A DNA stretch of 64,000 nt from Chlamydiia bacterium. GTDB taxonomy: Bacteria; Chlamydiota; Chlamydiia; Chlamydiales; GCA-2402025. Each line of letters begins with the position of its first letter. The first letter of the stretch is position 1. This document shows, in pieces, positions 1-8,543 of this stretch. The notes beneath the pieces were generated by a model, which saw nothing but the letters and a program-made list of their open reading frames with translations, searched no databases and was not told the origin of the DNA. The DNA lies in NCBI GenBank assembly GCA_022601395.1, contig JAJACS010000001.1, positions 74,299-138,298 of the forward strand, in the 5' to 3' direction. Made by a program: the position numbers and the translations under genes.

Positions 1-90
1 AAAACTCTTGAAGAATAGATTTTTAATTTTAATCACGTCATATTGAGGCAGATATTTTTCTTTTTACCAATCAATTTATGTAGAGGTTCT

Positions 91-1188
91 ATGAGGCTGC
101 TTAAAAGTTTTTTATTTTGTTTTTGCTTGGCAAGTCTGAGTTTATCTGCAGCAGTTCTTGTGAATCCACAAAGAGCTTATGTTGTAAACCACGAGAATAA
201 TACTGTGTCTCTTATCAGCACATCCACAGATACATTGCAGGACAGTCCAGTGTTTACTGGGTTCAATTATCCTTCCGAAATAGCAATCCTTCCAAATGGA
301 TTAAAAGGCTATGTAACGAACATGGAAGGGGACTCTGTATCAGTGATAGACTTTGTGAATAATACAGTCGACCACACAAGCCTAACAGGGTTTGACAGTC
401 CCTTTGCTTTAGCTGTTACTCCTGATGGTAAAAAAGTATATGTAATTTCAGGTGCTAGTTATACTGTTATGACAGCAGGTGATCCCATAAGTGTTATTGA
501 TGTTGAAACAAATACAGTGGAGCATACTAACATTGATACTAACACTTTTGTTTCACCAATGGATATTGTAATATCTCCTGATGGTCAAAGAGCTTTTATA
601 TCATATAGGTACGAAGGTGTTGCTGTAATCGATATTAAGACAAACCAGGTTATAGAATATTTGACAGCTGGTTTTTCTGAGCCCTCTGGAATTGCAATTA
701 CACCTGATGGGACTAAAGTTTATGTTTTGAATTATGCAGATAGCTCTGTTAGCATAATAGATACGAGGACGTATGAGGTTGATGACACTTCGCTTACATC
801 AGGTTTTGCATTACCTCGTAATATTGCAATTACACTAGATGGAACCAAAGCTTACGTAACAAATCAAAGTAGCAATATTCTAAGTATTATCAATCTAACA
901 AACAATACAACGACCCAAAAGCAGATAAGTGAAGACACATATGCTGTTGCTATCTCTGCTGATGGAACAAAGGTGTATGTATCTTCTGCAGAAGACTCCG
1001 CTAACCCAGGCGAGAGTAGCGTAGATGTGCTTCTTGTTGCAACTGATGAGCTAATAAAGACAATATCAGGCTTTACCTTTCCAACAAGTATTGGAGTGGT
1101 ACCTATAGTATCTGTGGTACCTGAAATCATTTATACGCCAGTCAAGGCCCAAAAGGGTATGACGTTAAAATGGTTGCTTGCTCAGTAA
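91..1188 (+). CDS. exported YVTN-type beta-propeller repeat protein
   Basis: The protein has about 365 residues and repeated blade motifs of the YVTN family, such as 'ISPDGQRAFI', 'ITPDGTKVYVLNY' and 'ITLDGTKAYVTN', each followed by an 'SVSIID' strand. This predicts a seven-bladed-like propeller. I chose the ATG at 91 because AGAGG lies five bases upstream and a clear Sec signal peptide follows (MRLLKSFLFC, ending near LSAA); the frame stays open to an upstream ATG at 43 that lacks these features. Propellers of this kind are usually secreted or surface binding scaffolds, with no catalytic residues visible. The C-terminal tail 'TPVKAQKG' recurs in the propeller at 17295-18434. The third propeller is at 44807-45913. 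Substrate and partner are unknown. Confidence 0.85.
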   Translation: MRLLKSFLFCFCLASLSLSAAVLVNPQRAYVVNHENNTVSLISTSTDTLQDSPVFTGFNYPSEIAILPNGLKGYVTNMEGDSVSVIDFVNNTVDHTSLTGFDSPFALAVTPDGKKVYVISGASYTVMTAGDPISVIDVETNTVEHTNIDTNTFVSPMDIVISPDGQRAFISYRYEGVAVIDIKTNQVIEYLTAGFSEPSGIAITPDGTKVYVLNYADSSVSIIDTRTYEVDDTSLTSGFALPRNIAITLDGTKAYVTNQSSNILSIINLTNNTTTQKQISEDTYAVAISADGTKVYVSSAEDSANPGESSVDVLLVATDELIKTISGFTFPTSIGVVPIVSVVPEIIYTPVKAQKGMTLKWLLAQ

Positions 1189-1228
1189 TATGAAAGTAAT
1201 ACCTCATGCAGCATGGGGAGGTTTTTCT

Positions 1229-2362
1229 ATGCACTACTACTTTTCTTTATTTTTTTTGGTAATAAGCTTCCAGCTATTTTCCTCAGATCTTCTGGAAGGT
1301 TTTTTACAAAAGCATCAGAAGCAAATTTTGATACATGGTGTACGGAAAAAAAACTCTCTAAAGTGCATTTTTGAGATGGGAGAAGTCACAACTTCAGAGA
1401 AAGTGTTTCTGAAGACAGGCTGCGTTCAAGGAAGTAACAAGGGTATCCAGCAACCATTAAACATAAATAAAAAAGAGGAGCAGAAGGAGCTGAGTAGGCT
1501 GCTTACTCTTTTCCGAAATGTGTGTGTGTTTCCAGAGATTGAGCAAGATGTTTGCTTTAGAGAAAACCATGTTTCAATTTCTCTTCCATGGGGTGCGACA
1601 TTTGCTTATGACGCAGAAGACGAAACATTCAACATGGATACGAAGAAATTTAAAAAAAATCCTGAAAGACTTTCCTTTTTGCAAGAAGTCGGTATGGCAG
1701 AAAAGCGCCTTGGCTATAGCAAAAATCAACTTCTTGTAAAGCTATATAGTTTGGAAGATGAGGAAAGAAACGTAGACTACTTACTTTCTAAAATCTTTGA
1801 TGGTTTTATTGAGAGATTTTCAGATGTTTCGGAAAATAAAAAGCGCGAACTGATGTTTTTTTGCTACCAGGCACTTGGAGAGTATAGGGTTCATTTTTAT
1901 AATGAAAAATTTCGTAGGTACTTACTTGGGGTTCCGAGAAATCCAAAAAGGATTGAATGCAGAGCGCTTCATAGAGTTAGAAACTTTATAAAAGAAGGCT
2001 TTTTTTTCTACCTGCCAGCTTTGAATAGTGCAGAGAAGTGGAAAAGAATATGGGGGTCAGGAGGCACTTGGGTGGTGTATGGCTATAACGAGGTGCCTTC
2101 ATTCACTGATAAATTTTATCCCTTTTTGTATTACTGCTATGGAGAAGGTTTTGAACATAGAATCGCGGTAGAGGAAAACACTATTTTACCGATTGCTAAT
2201 AAGGGAAAGCAATTTTCACTTTCTGTTTATGATCCAAATGTTGTTCTTATCGGCACTCGAGAAAATCTAGAGCCCTACATAAAAGAATATCCGGATTTTC
2301 AGTATGTGTTTTTTGAAGACATTACTGAAGATCAGAAAAAACGGTTGCTTGGAGAAGAATGA
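1229..2362 (+). CDS. exported protein of unknown function, possible ADP-ribosyltransferase-like
   Basis: I chose the ATG at 1229 because GGGGAGG sits seven bases upstream and a hydrophobic signal peptide starts there (MHYYFSLFFLVISF, about 20 residues). The mature protein has about 357 residues and I do not recognise a family with certainty. The C-terminal third contains 'RALHRV' (R245) and a later 'VEENTILP' followed by 'GKQFSL' (about residues 313-331). This is loosely like the first-strand Arg and the ExE strand of R-S-E mono-ADP-ribosyltransferases, but no clear STS motif lies between them, so this is only a hypothesis. The stop codon overlaps the start of the next gene (ATGA), implying translational coupling with the candidate phosphodiesterase at 2359-3270. 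Confidence 0.6.
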   Translation: MHYYFSLFFLVISFQLFSSDLLEGFLQKHQKQILIHGVRKKNSLKCIFEMGEVTTSEKVFLKTGCVQGSNKGIQQPLNINKKEEQKELSRLLTLFRNVCVFPEIEQDVCFRENHVSISLPWGATFAYDAEDETFNMDTKKFKKNPERLSFLQEVGMAEKRLGYSKNQLLVKLYSLEDEERNVDYLLSKIFDGFIERFSDVSENKKRELMFFCYQALGEYRVHFYNEKFRRYLLGVPRNPKRIECRALHRVRNFIKEGFFFYLPALNSAEKWKRIWGSGGTWVVYGYNEVPSFTDKFYPFLYYCYGEGFEHRIAVEENTILPIANKGKQFSLSVYDPNVVLIGTRENLEPYIKEYPDFQYVFFEDITEDQKKRLLGEE

Positions 2363-3270
2363 AAAAACACTTTCTTTACTTTTTTGTTTTTCTGAGTGTT
2401 TCTTTGTTTTCTTCTCACCAGGAGAAGATGCTAAGTCAAGTTGCAGAAGTGCAAATTAATAAAGACTGGTTACTTGATGAGGGGTTTAAGCAAAATCAGG
2501 CGAATATAAATGAGCTTATAAAGACGTTTTCGTCTTTGTATAAAATTCCTTACCCAAAAATAGCGAATTATAATGGAGATGTTCCAAGAGGCCGACGCTT
2601 CAGGCAGATGTCGCAAAAATCATATGACAGGTATCTAGCAAGAATTTCACGTAAAGAGTATTTCGTACGTGACATTCATGGCTTGCTTCATGCAACAAGA
2701 GCTACTTTTTTCTCGCAGGTTTTTATAAGAATCTATGAGAAATATTTAGGTGAGAGTGTTTCAAACAAGCCTTTACTTGGTATTGCAGCCTTTTTCCATG
2801 ACACGGGAAGAGAAAGAGGGGGAACAGATTACTGGGATAGTGAAAGTGGAGCTCTCTTTGAGCACTTCTTAGAGCTAAACCACAAATCGCAAGAAGAGGT
2901 GAAGCTTTATGGTCTCGCATTAAAAGAAAAAGATCCCAAGGGTGAGGTGATCACGGATTGGAAAGAGTTTCTCTCTAATGAGAATAGGATCGTGCACGAT
3001 GCGGACTCTTTGGACATTATTCGCTGTAAGCCAAAGATATTTGACATAAACTATTTAGCGTGTGCCTCTTCACTTGATAAAGGCGTCTTAGATGTTTTGG
3101 AAAAAGAAGCTAGAATCTTTATTGAGCATACAAAGAAAAAAAATTACCAAACCTTTATAGAGTTTGAAAGCAGGGAGCCCTATTTTGATCTGCTACGAAC
3201 TTTCTATTCCTTGCACAAGGAAAAAAGCTGTTTCCCATTTCTCTATGAGATTATGAAAGAAGCGATATAA
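2359..3270 (+). CDS. exported HD/SidE-PDE-like phosphohydrolase
   Basis: The 303-residue protein starts with a signal peptide (MKKHFLYFFVFLSVSLFSS). A metal-type phosphohydrolase pattern follows: 'IHGLLHATR' (H107, H111, R114), 'FFHDTGRERGG' (H147, D148), 'DYWDSES' (E162) and 'IVHDADSLDIIRC' (H213, D214, D216). This order fits an HD-fold phosphodiesterase. As I recall them, the conserved blocks and the His-Glu-His order also resemble the phosphodiesterase domain of Legionella SidE/Dup proteins, which cleave ADP-ribosylated or phosphoribosyl-linked ubiquitin. The catalytic residues are visible; the SidE link is inference. The gene overlaps the preceding one by four bases (ATGA), and the pair looks like a dedicated two-gene operon. 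Export by Sec followed by type II secretion is possible. Confidence 0.65.
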   Translation: MKKHFLYFFVFLSVSLFSSHQEKMLSQVAEVQINKDWLLDEGFKQNQANINELIKTFSSLYKIPYPKIANYNGDVPRGRRFRQMSQKSYDRYLARISRKEYFVRDIHGLLHATRATFFSQVFIRIYEKYLGESVSNKPLLGIAAFFHDTGRERGGTDYWDSESGALFEHFLELNHKSQEEVKLYGLALKEKDPKGEVITDWKEFLSNENRIVHDADSLDIIRCKPKIFDINYLACASSLDKGVLDVLEKEARIFIEHTKKKNYQTFIEFESREPYFDLLRTFYSLHKEKSCFPFLYEIMKEAI

Positions 3271-3387
3271 ATTTTCATTCTTTACACAGCTTTTCTTGCT
3301 GGTATTTCTAAAAAAGAGTATACGGTCCACCGTCTGTAAAAAAAGCAGAAAACTCATCAAAAAAACTATAGTTTCTTAGGAGGACCT

Positions 3388-4371
3388 ATGGCAGCAACAG
3401 TAAGAACTCTCGGAATTAAAGATGTAACAACTTTGGCCTTAGGATTGCCTTATGTCGATAGTTTGGTAGAGGCGGATCACAGTGAAGATGGCTTTGTTTA
3501 TGGAGTGCCTTCTTCTCCATATAATCAAGACAAAGTTACGTTATGTACAATGGAAACTATTGGGCGTTGCCATGATGTATCAAAGATTCCTGTAGAGGGA
3601 GGTTTTTTTACACCTTCTTTAGAAAAAGATCAACACCAGGTGTATGAATGGAAGCGACTTGGCGGAAAAGGTGTTTTGGGGATTTTAACAAAAGCCTTTG
3701 GACCTTCTTCTGTTGCAGTAGCATGTGATATGACTACGTACAATTCGGCAAATCTTGATTCAGGGGTGACTGTTCAAAAATTTACCCAACTCGAAGATTA
3801 TGCACGGCAAGCGGCAACTTATGTGAATAGGCTTTATACGGAGCTTGTAAGGTTAAGACTAACAGAGGAATATGCAGAAGGAATGGATGTTGAGGCTCCT
3901 AAGCCTCCTTTAAAACATGTCACATCTCTTTGTGGGAGTATAGCTGGGTTTGATCTTGAAGATGTAGAAAGTAAAGATGTTCTTCATGTGTCCTCTAGGT
4001 CAGGGCAATCTTTTCAACTTTTTTCATTAGCCAAACTTGTATCAGATCTTTCTGGTACGGCTTTTGATTTTGAATCACGTGGGCAAGGTTGGCTGTTTGC
4101 AAGAGAAGTAAAAAGTGTTCTTTGTGAAGAAGCCTCAATATTAGATGGCTCAGATGTTTCTTTTGTAACAACGCAGCAAATCTGGGATGCTACTGTTAAG
4201 GTTGCATGTAAAATGAAGCGAGAGCCCAAAGAGCCAGATTTATTTGAAGATGATGTTGATGCTGAAAGATATCAAACTCCTTTATCTCGTTGCCAGAGGG
4301 TTGAGGATTATCCTCTGAGGCTACTTGTAGACTTTGTTTGTAGAGAAGCTCTGAAAGAAGGTGAAGCATAG
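3388..4371 (+). CDS. hypothetical cytosolic protein
   Basis: A strong ribosome binding site, AGGAGG at 3378-3383, precedes this ATG. The 327-residue product has no signal peptide or membrane segment and no motif I recognise. It is acidic near the C terminus (DLFEDDVDAERYQ). A middle segment rich in charged residues ('LRLTEEYAEGMDVEAPKPP', about 155-173) may be a linker between two domains. The last codons run 11 bases past position 4361 but do not overlap the true start of aspC (4487). Its role is unknown; expression as an independent unit is likely, given the 117-base upstream gap. Confidence 0.65.
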   Translation: MAATVRTLGIKDVTTLALGLPYVDSLVEADHSEDGFVYGVPSSPYNQDKVTLCTMETIGRCHDVSKIPVEGGFFTPSLEKDQHQVYEWKRLGGKGVLGILTKAFGPSSVAVACDMTTYNSANLDSGVTVQKFTQLEDYARQAATYVNRLYTELVRLRLTEEYAEGMDVEAPKPPLKHVTSLCGSIAGFDLEDVESKDVLHVSSRSGQSFQLFSLAKLVSDLSGTAFDFESRGQGWLFAREVKSVLCEEASILDGSDVSFVTTQQIWDATVKVACKMKREPKEPDLFEDDVDAERYQTPLSRCQRVEDYPLRLLVDFVCREALKEGEA

Positions 4372-4486
4372 ATCAGAAGAAGTGTTTCTGTGGGCAGAAC
4401 AAAAGGAGACTTTTGATAAAGAGAATCGTTTGGCATCAAAAAGAATTAAGAGCTACAATCTTAAAGTAAAAAAAGGCGGCTTTACG

Positions 4487-5689
4487 ATGAGTTACTTTAA
4501 GCATTTAGAACTTCTACCCCCAGATCCCATTTTGAGTTTGACATGGGCATTTAAAAAAGAGAAAAACCCAAAAAAAGTAGACCTTAGTGTAGGGATATAT
4601 CACAACGTGAATCTTGATAAAGAGATTTTAAAGTGTGTGAAGAAATCTGAAGAGGCACTTTTAAAGCTTGAGATAGACAAGGCTTATCTGCCAGTTGAGG
4701 GAAACCCTGTTTTTATCAAAGACACGGAAAGGCTTCTTTTTGGGAAAGCACTTGCTGACGAGCTTGAAGGTCGGATCATTGGGGCACAAGCTCCAGGGGG
4801 AACAGGAGCTCTTCGCATAGGTGGAGAGTTTTTAAAGTATTCTGGACTTGAGAATATTGTATTCCCTTCTCCTACGTGGGCAAACCACCCAACGATTTTT
4901 AATCGTTGCAAAATGAAAGCAGACTTTTACCCTTACTATTCTACTGAAACAAACTCTCTTGAGTTTGATAAGATGATCGCTCACTTAAAAACATTGCCTA
5001 AGAAGACGGTAGTTCTTCTGCATGCTTGTTGCCATAACCCTACAGGATGCGACCTTTCAAAAGAGCAGTGGAATGATGTTTTAGCGGTTGTGAAGAAAAA
5101 TGGCCTTGTGCCCTTTTTTGACTCTGCTTACCAAGGACTTGGTGATAATCTTGAAGATGATGCTTATGGCGTAAGGCTTTTTGCAAGAAGTGGCATTGAG
5201 ATGGTTGTTGCTTACTCTTTTTCAAAGACTCTTGGTCTTTATGGGGAAAGAACAGGAGCTGTTTTTGTCATTCTTAGTAGTGAGAAAGTAGCAAAGAATG
5301 CGGCAACGAATTTAAAGTTGATCATTAGAGGGAACTATTCAAATCCTCCAAGACATGGTGGCGCTATAGCTTCTTATATTTTTAATCATCCAGAATTAAC
5401 AAATATGTGGAAGGCAGAGCTTTCTGCAATGCAGAGGCGGATAACAGAGATGAGACATCTCTTCACAACAAAGCTTATTGATGCTGCAAAGATTGTAGAT
5501 TATAGACACATCCAAGATCGAAAGGGGATGTTTTGTTATACAGGACTTCGCAAGCAACAGGTGGCAAGACTTAAAGAAGAATATGGGATCTATATGCCCG
5601 GTTCTGGAAGAGTGAATGTTACAGGGCTCAATGAGGATAATGTGCACTACGTTGTAGATGCGATCATCGATGTTACTGAGAAATCATAA
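4487..5689 (+). CDS. aspC: aspartate (aromatic) aminotransferase, class I
   Basis: This PLP enzyme interconverts aspartate plus 2-oxoglutarate and oxaloacetate plus glutamate in the cytosol; chlamydial copies are often named tyrB or aspC. Diagnostic motifs are 'HACCHNPTG', 'FDSAYQGLGDNLEDDA' and the lysine loop 'SFSKTLGLYGERTGA', all close to E. coli AspC, and the C-terminal Arg region contains 'MPGSGRVNVTGL'. I chose the ATG at 4487 (400 residues) because 'MSYFKHLELLPPDPI' matches the usual N terminus and a GGCGG-type site precedes it; the open frame extends upstream to 4361 without support. It sits just before mreC, an arrangement also recalled for Chlamydia (CT637-CT638). Confidence 0.95.
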   Translation: MSYFKHLELLPPDPILSLTWAFKKEKNPKKVDLSVGIYHNVNLDKEILKCVKKSEEALLKLEIDKAYLPVEGNPVFIKDTERLLFGKALADELEGRIIGAQAPGGTGALRIGGEFLKYSGLENIVFPSPTWANHPTIFNRCKMKADFYPYYSTETNSLEFDKMIAHLKTLPKKTVVLLHACCHNPTGCDLSKEQWNDVLAVVKKNGLVPFFDSAYQGLGDNLEDDAYGVRLFARSGIEMVVAYSFSKTLGLYGERTGAVFVILSSEKVAKNAATNLKLIIRGNYSNPPRHGGAIASYIFNHPELTNMWKAELSAMQRRITEMRHLFTTKLIDAAKIVDYRHIQDRKGMFCYTGLRKQQVARLKEEYGIYMPGSGRVNVTGLNEDNVHYVVDAIIDVTEKS

Positions 5690-5760
5690 GTAGAAAGCCT
5701 TCTTTGTTTTTAAGATCTTTTTCTATAATTTAAATTCTTTGTAGCTTTAAGGCGGCGCTC

Positions 5761-6909
5761 ATGCTTAGAAAGTATTCTACATCTTACGGAATGATTGTTC
5801 TTGCGGTTTTCTTCGTTCTTTTTCTGCCAAAGAGCTTTACATGTAAGGTAAGAGAAAAAACTGCGAGTGGTCTTTCTCCCTTTCATCAGGGGATTACCTT
5901 TCTTCGAGCGGGGTTTTTATCAAAAGCTTCTGGTATTTCAAACTCAAGTAAAGTGCGAGAAGAAGATTTAGATAGGCTTAAGGTTCGTAACCAGATGCTT
6001 ACATCTCAACTAGAAGCTGTAAAAGAGTACTTGCTATCTGATGAGAGATTGGACCGCCAAATAAGCAGATATAAGGAACTGTCTGAAAATAAAAATCTTA
6101 CAAAAGATTTCTTAGAAAGAAGAGAGAAAGAGTACTTCCATAGACTCACTCTTATGGCGCAGCAAGTGCCTGCTAAAATTGTTTACCGCGACCCGGCTTT
6201 TTGGAGCACGGCTGTTTGGATTAATGTTGGAAAAAAGCAAAACAAAGCACTTGGTGAAGAGATCATCACAGTAGATAGCCCTGTTGTTGTTGGTGATAAT
6301 ATTGTTGGGGTGATTGATTACGTTGGTGAATCCCAATCAAAAGTGTCTTTGATTACAGATGCTTCCCTTACAACATCTGTTCGAATCGTAAGAGGATCTC
6401 TGCAAAACAAGCGACTTCTTGAAGAGCTTTCTGTTCTTCAAGAGAAGTTGAAATTCACAAGTGATATTTTCTTTTCAAAAGAAGAGCAAAAAAACACTCT
6501 TAGTATTTTGGACGACCTTAAGGAAAATATTAAAGAGTCTATTCAGGAGAGGTACCTTGCTAAAGGCGAGCTTAAAGGTTCGAGTAGGCCTCTTTGGCGT
6601 TCTAGAAAAGAAGAGCTTAATGGGGTGGGCTTTAACTATGACTTTGAAGATGTAGAAGGTCCTGCGCGAGATTTAAGAACAGGAGAATCTTTGGATGGCA
6701 AATCCAAAGAGATTCTTATTAAAGAGGGAGATCTTCTTGTAACAAGTGGTATGGACGGGATTTTTCCCCCGGGATTCCATGCGGGTGTTGTGACAAAGGT
6801 TGATCCTTTAGAAGAAGGTGCTATTTCCTATAGTCTTGAGGCAAAAGCTACTTGTGGTGATCTCAATGAAATCACAAGTGTCTATGTGTTAAAGAGAATG
6901 CAAGACTAG
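5761..6909 (+). CDS. mreC: rod shape-determining protein MreC-like
   Basis: The protein is a single-pass inner-membrane component (TM about residues 9-25, 'MIVLAVFFVLFLPKSF') with a periplasmic coiled coil and an MreC beta-domain. The beta-domain signature 'VPAKIVYRDPAFWSTAVWI' is followed by 'GKKQNKALGEE', 'VVVGDNIVGVIDYVGES', 'SLITDASL', and near the C terminus 'LLVTSGMDGIFPPGFHAG'. MreC links MreB to the peptidoglycan synthases; in Chlamydiae this machinery serves division. At 382 residues it is longer than typical because of an insertion of about 90 residues between the two halves of the beta-domain (about 215-300). AAGGCGG lies five bases before the ATG. The stop codon interlocks with that of the opposing kinase gene. 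Confidence 0.85.
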   Translation: MLRKYSTSYGMIVLAVFFVLFLPKSFTCKVREKTASGLSPFHQGITFLRAGFLSKASGISNSSKVREEDLDRLKVRNQMLTSQLEAVKEYLLSDERLDRQISRYKELSENKNLTKDFLERREKEYFHRLTLMAQQVPAKIVYRDPAFWSTAVWINVGKKQNKALGEEIITVDSPVVVGDNIVGVIDYVGESQSKVSLITDASLTTSVRIVRGSLQNKRLLEELSVLQEKLKFTSDIFFSKEEQKNTLSILDDLKENIKESIQERYLAKGELKGSSRPLWRSRKEELNGVGFNYDFEDVEGPARDLRTGESLDGKSKEILIKEGDLLVTSGMDGIFPPGFHAGVVTKVDPLEEGAISYSLEAKATCGDLNEITSVYVLKRMQD

Positions 6910-7784
6910 AGCTCTTTTTTGTAATCTGCAAGCGTAGCATCAATGCTTGGCCATGCGTACTTTGTTTCGACAGAGTTTGTATGGATAAGACCAGCTGCAA
7001 CAATGAGAGATTTCCATAACACCCAGGCGCGTCCTCTTGCCCATGTATCTTTATCAAGAGAAAGTGTTTCTTTGAAAATTTTCCGACTATCGGTATCTAG
7101 CAGTGTCCATGCAATTGCGAGATCGCAGGCGGGATCACCCTCACCGAGCATGCCAAAATCGATCACAGCACTTAAGCGTCCTTCGTTCATAAGAAGGTTT
7201 CCGGCACTCAGGTCTCCATGTATGGGTACAGGAGGATTTTTCCATGAAGTTGTAAGAGCTGTTTCCCAAACCTCAGTTGCAAGGTGGGCGTTGATTTGAT
7301 CTTTCAAAATAGAGATCGCTTCTCTTGTTTCTTTGTCATACGTAGCAAGTTCTCCGCCGCGGTAAAAATTATGCGGCCCAGGCTTAGGTAGATCTTTTAC
7401 CTTTATATCCTCTAGCACGGTAAGGAACTGAGCAAGCGTCCTTGCAAATTCGTTCATGTTAGGGATATGCGTTGATGCAGCAGTTTGTCCCTCAAGATAT
7501 TTGTAGATAGACCATTTCCAAGGGAATTTTTCGGAAGGCTTTCCCATAGCGATAGGCTCTGGGATAGAAAGAGGTAGAAGTGGAGCGAGTATGGGTAGCC
7601 ATTTTTGTTCTTTTTCCACCTGCTGTGCATAGTCTGCAGCACTTGGCAAACGCACAAGCATTTCCGTGCCGAGGTGAAACGTTTTGTTGTCAGAACCGCT
7701 CTTTGCAATAGGCTTAATGGGCAAATCTTTCCACTTTGGAAACTGAGCTCTTATTAAGTTCTGCACAAGTGTTTTGTCAATCAT
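6906..7784 (-). CDS. aminoglycoside phosphotransferase (APH) family kinase
   Basis: The 292-residue protein has the APH/choline-kinase fold signatures: 'PIHGDLSAGNLL' (Brenner motif; H189, D191, N196) and 'VIDFGMLGEGDPACDLAIAW' (D209 metal ligand; D221). N-terminal 'SGSDNKTFHLG' resembles the nucleotide loop. Members phosphorylate small molecules such as aminoglycosides, homoserine, choline or macrolides; the substrate cannot be read here, so I do not call it a resistance gene. It converges on mreC and their stop codons overlap by four bases (CTAG). No strong ribosome binding site is visible. Confidence 0.85.
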   Translation of the reverse strand: MIDKTLVQNLIRAQFPKWKDLPIKPIAKSGSDNKTFHLGTEMLVRLPSAADYAQQVEKEQKWLPILAPLLPLSIPEPIAMGKPSEKFPWKWSIYKYLEGQTAASTHIPNMNEFARTLAQFLTVLEDIKVKDLPKPGPHNFYRGGELATYDKETREAISILKDQINAHLATEVWETALTTSWKNPPVPIHGDLSAGNLLMNEGRLSAVIDFGMLGEGDPACDLAIAWTLLDTDSRKIFKETLSLDKDTWARGRAWVLWKSLIVAAGLIHTNSVETKYAWPSIDATLADYKKEL

Positions 7785-7835
7785 GATACACCATACAAGA
7801 TAGGGATGGTCTAGATCATAATGGATGGAGCAGCT

Positions 7836-8393
7836 TTAGTGGTCTTCTTTTTTCTTCTTTTTGAAATAGACAAACAAAAAGAGTAGGCCAACAGCAATGA
7901 CAGTTACAGGTAGCATGACGGTATAGAGATATGCTGCCATGTATGCAGCGCCTGCTGCAAAGAGTCCAAGTACAATCCCAATCAGCATGAAGGAAGGCTC
8001 TATATAAATCCCTCCGACAAAAATGGTAAGGGCAAGCACTGTTAGGATAGAAAGCCCTGCTTCAAATCTTCCCATGATTCCAGTTGAAACAAAAAGAGAG
8101 AACAAAAAGACGGCCATCATAAGAGCGAGCCAGTGGAAGATCTCATGCCAGAGTTTTGTGAAACCAAAGCTGTGTTCTCTTTTTCTTAAATACCAGCTTA
8201 GCCAGATGCACATGATAGCAAATACAGGAGCAACGATTCTCCAGTAGTTCCATGCACCATCTTGCCAAAGGTCAGAGAGGACAAGGCCAATGAAAGAAAG
8301 AATGATCATAATAAGGCCTACGACAAACCGGGCTCTCCAAGGATGACCTGCGTCATGAATAGGGTCGTTTAATTGTTGCTCGTCGTCTGACAT
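7836..8393 (-). CDS. multi-pass inner-membrane protein of unknown function
   Basis: The start is taken at 8393 (MSDDEQQLND) because AGGAAAG precedes it; the frame continues to 8429 without a site. The product, about 185 residues, has an acidic N-terminal tail and about six hydrophobic helices, and it ends in a Lys-rich cytosolic tail ('YFKKKKKEDH'). 'LWHEIFHWLALM' is a His-containing helix. I recognise no family. It is divergent from the ABC transporter operon starting at 8544, and the gap between them is the probable location of both promoters. Confidence 0.7.
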   Translation of the reverse strand: MSDDEQQLNDPIHDAGHPWRARFVVGLIMIILSFIGLVLSDLWQDGAWNYWRIVAPVFAIMCIWLSWYLRKREHSFGFTKLWHEIFHWLALMMAVFLFSLFVSTGIMGRFEAGLSILTVLALTIFVGGIYIEPSFMLIGIVLGLFAAGAAYMAAYLYTVMLPVTVIAVGLLFLFVYFKKKKKEDH

Positions 8394-8543
8394 ACTTTCC
8401 TGCCTTAGTATTGTTCCTATAAACTTCACGCTAATGAAAAGGTAGGCTTGTTGTCAAATTTCTAAAGAGGTGCTCGGGTTTTTTCTTTTGTAAAAACTAT
8501 CAACTCTCTAGAGTCTATAGGAAAAAAAAGTGTAATTTTTTCT

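Noticed and set aside
6906-7784. Aminoglycoside resistance gene
   Set aside because: The APH fold is clear, but the family includes many metabolic kinases and nothing here indicates an antibiotic substrate.
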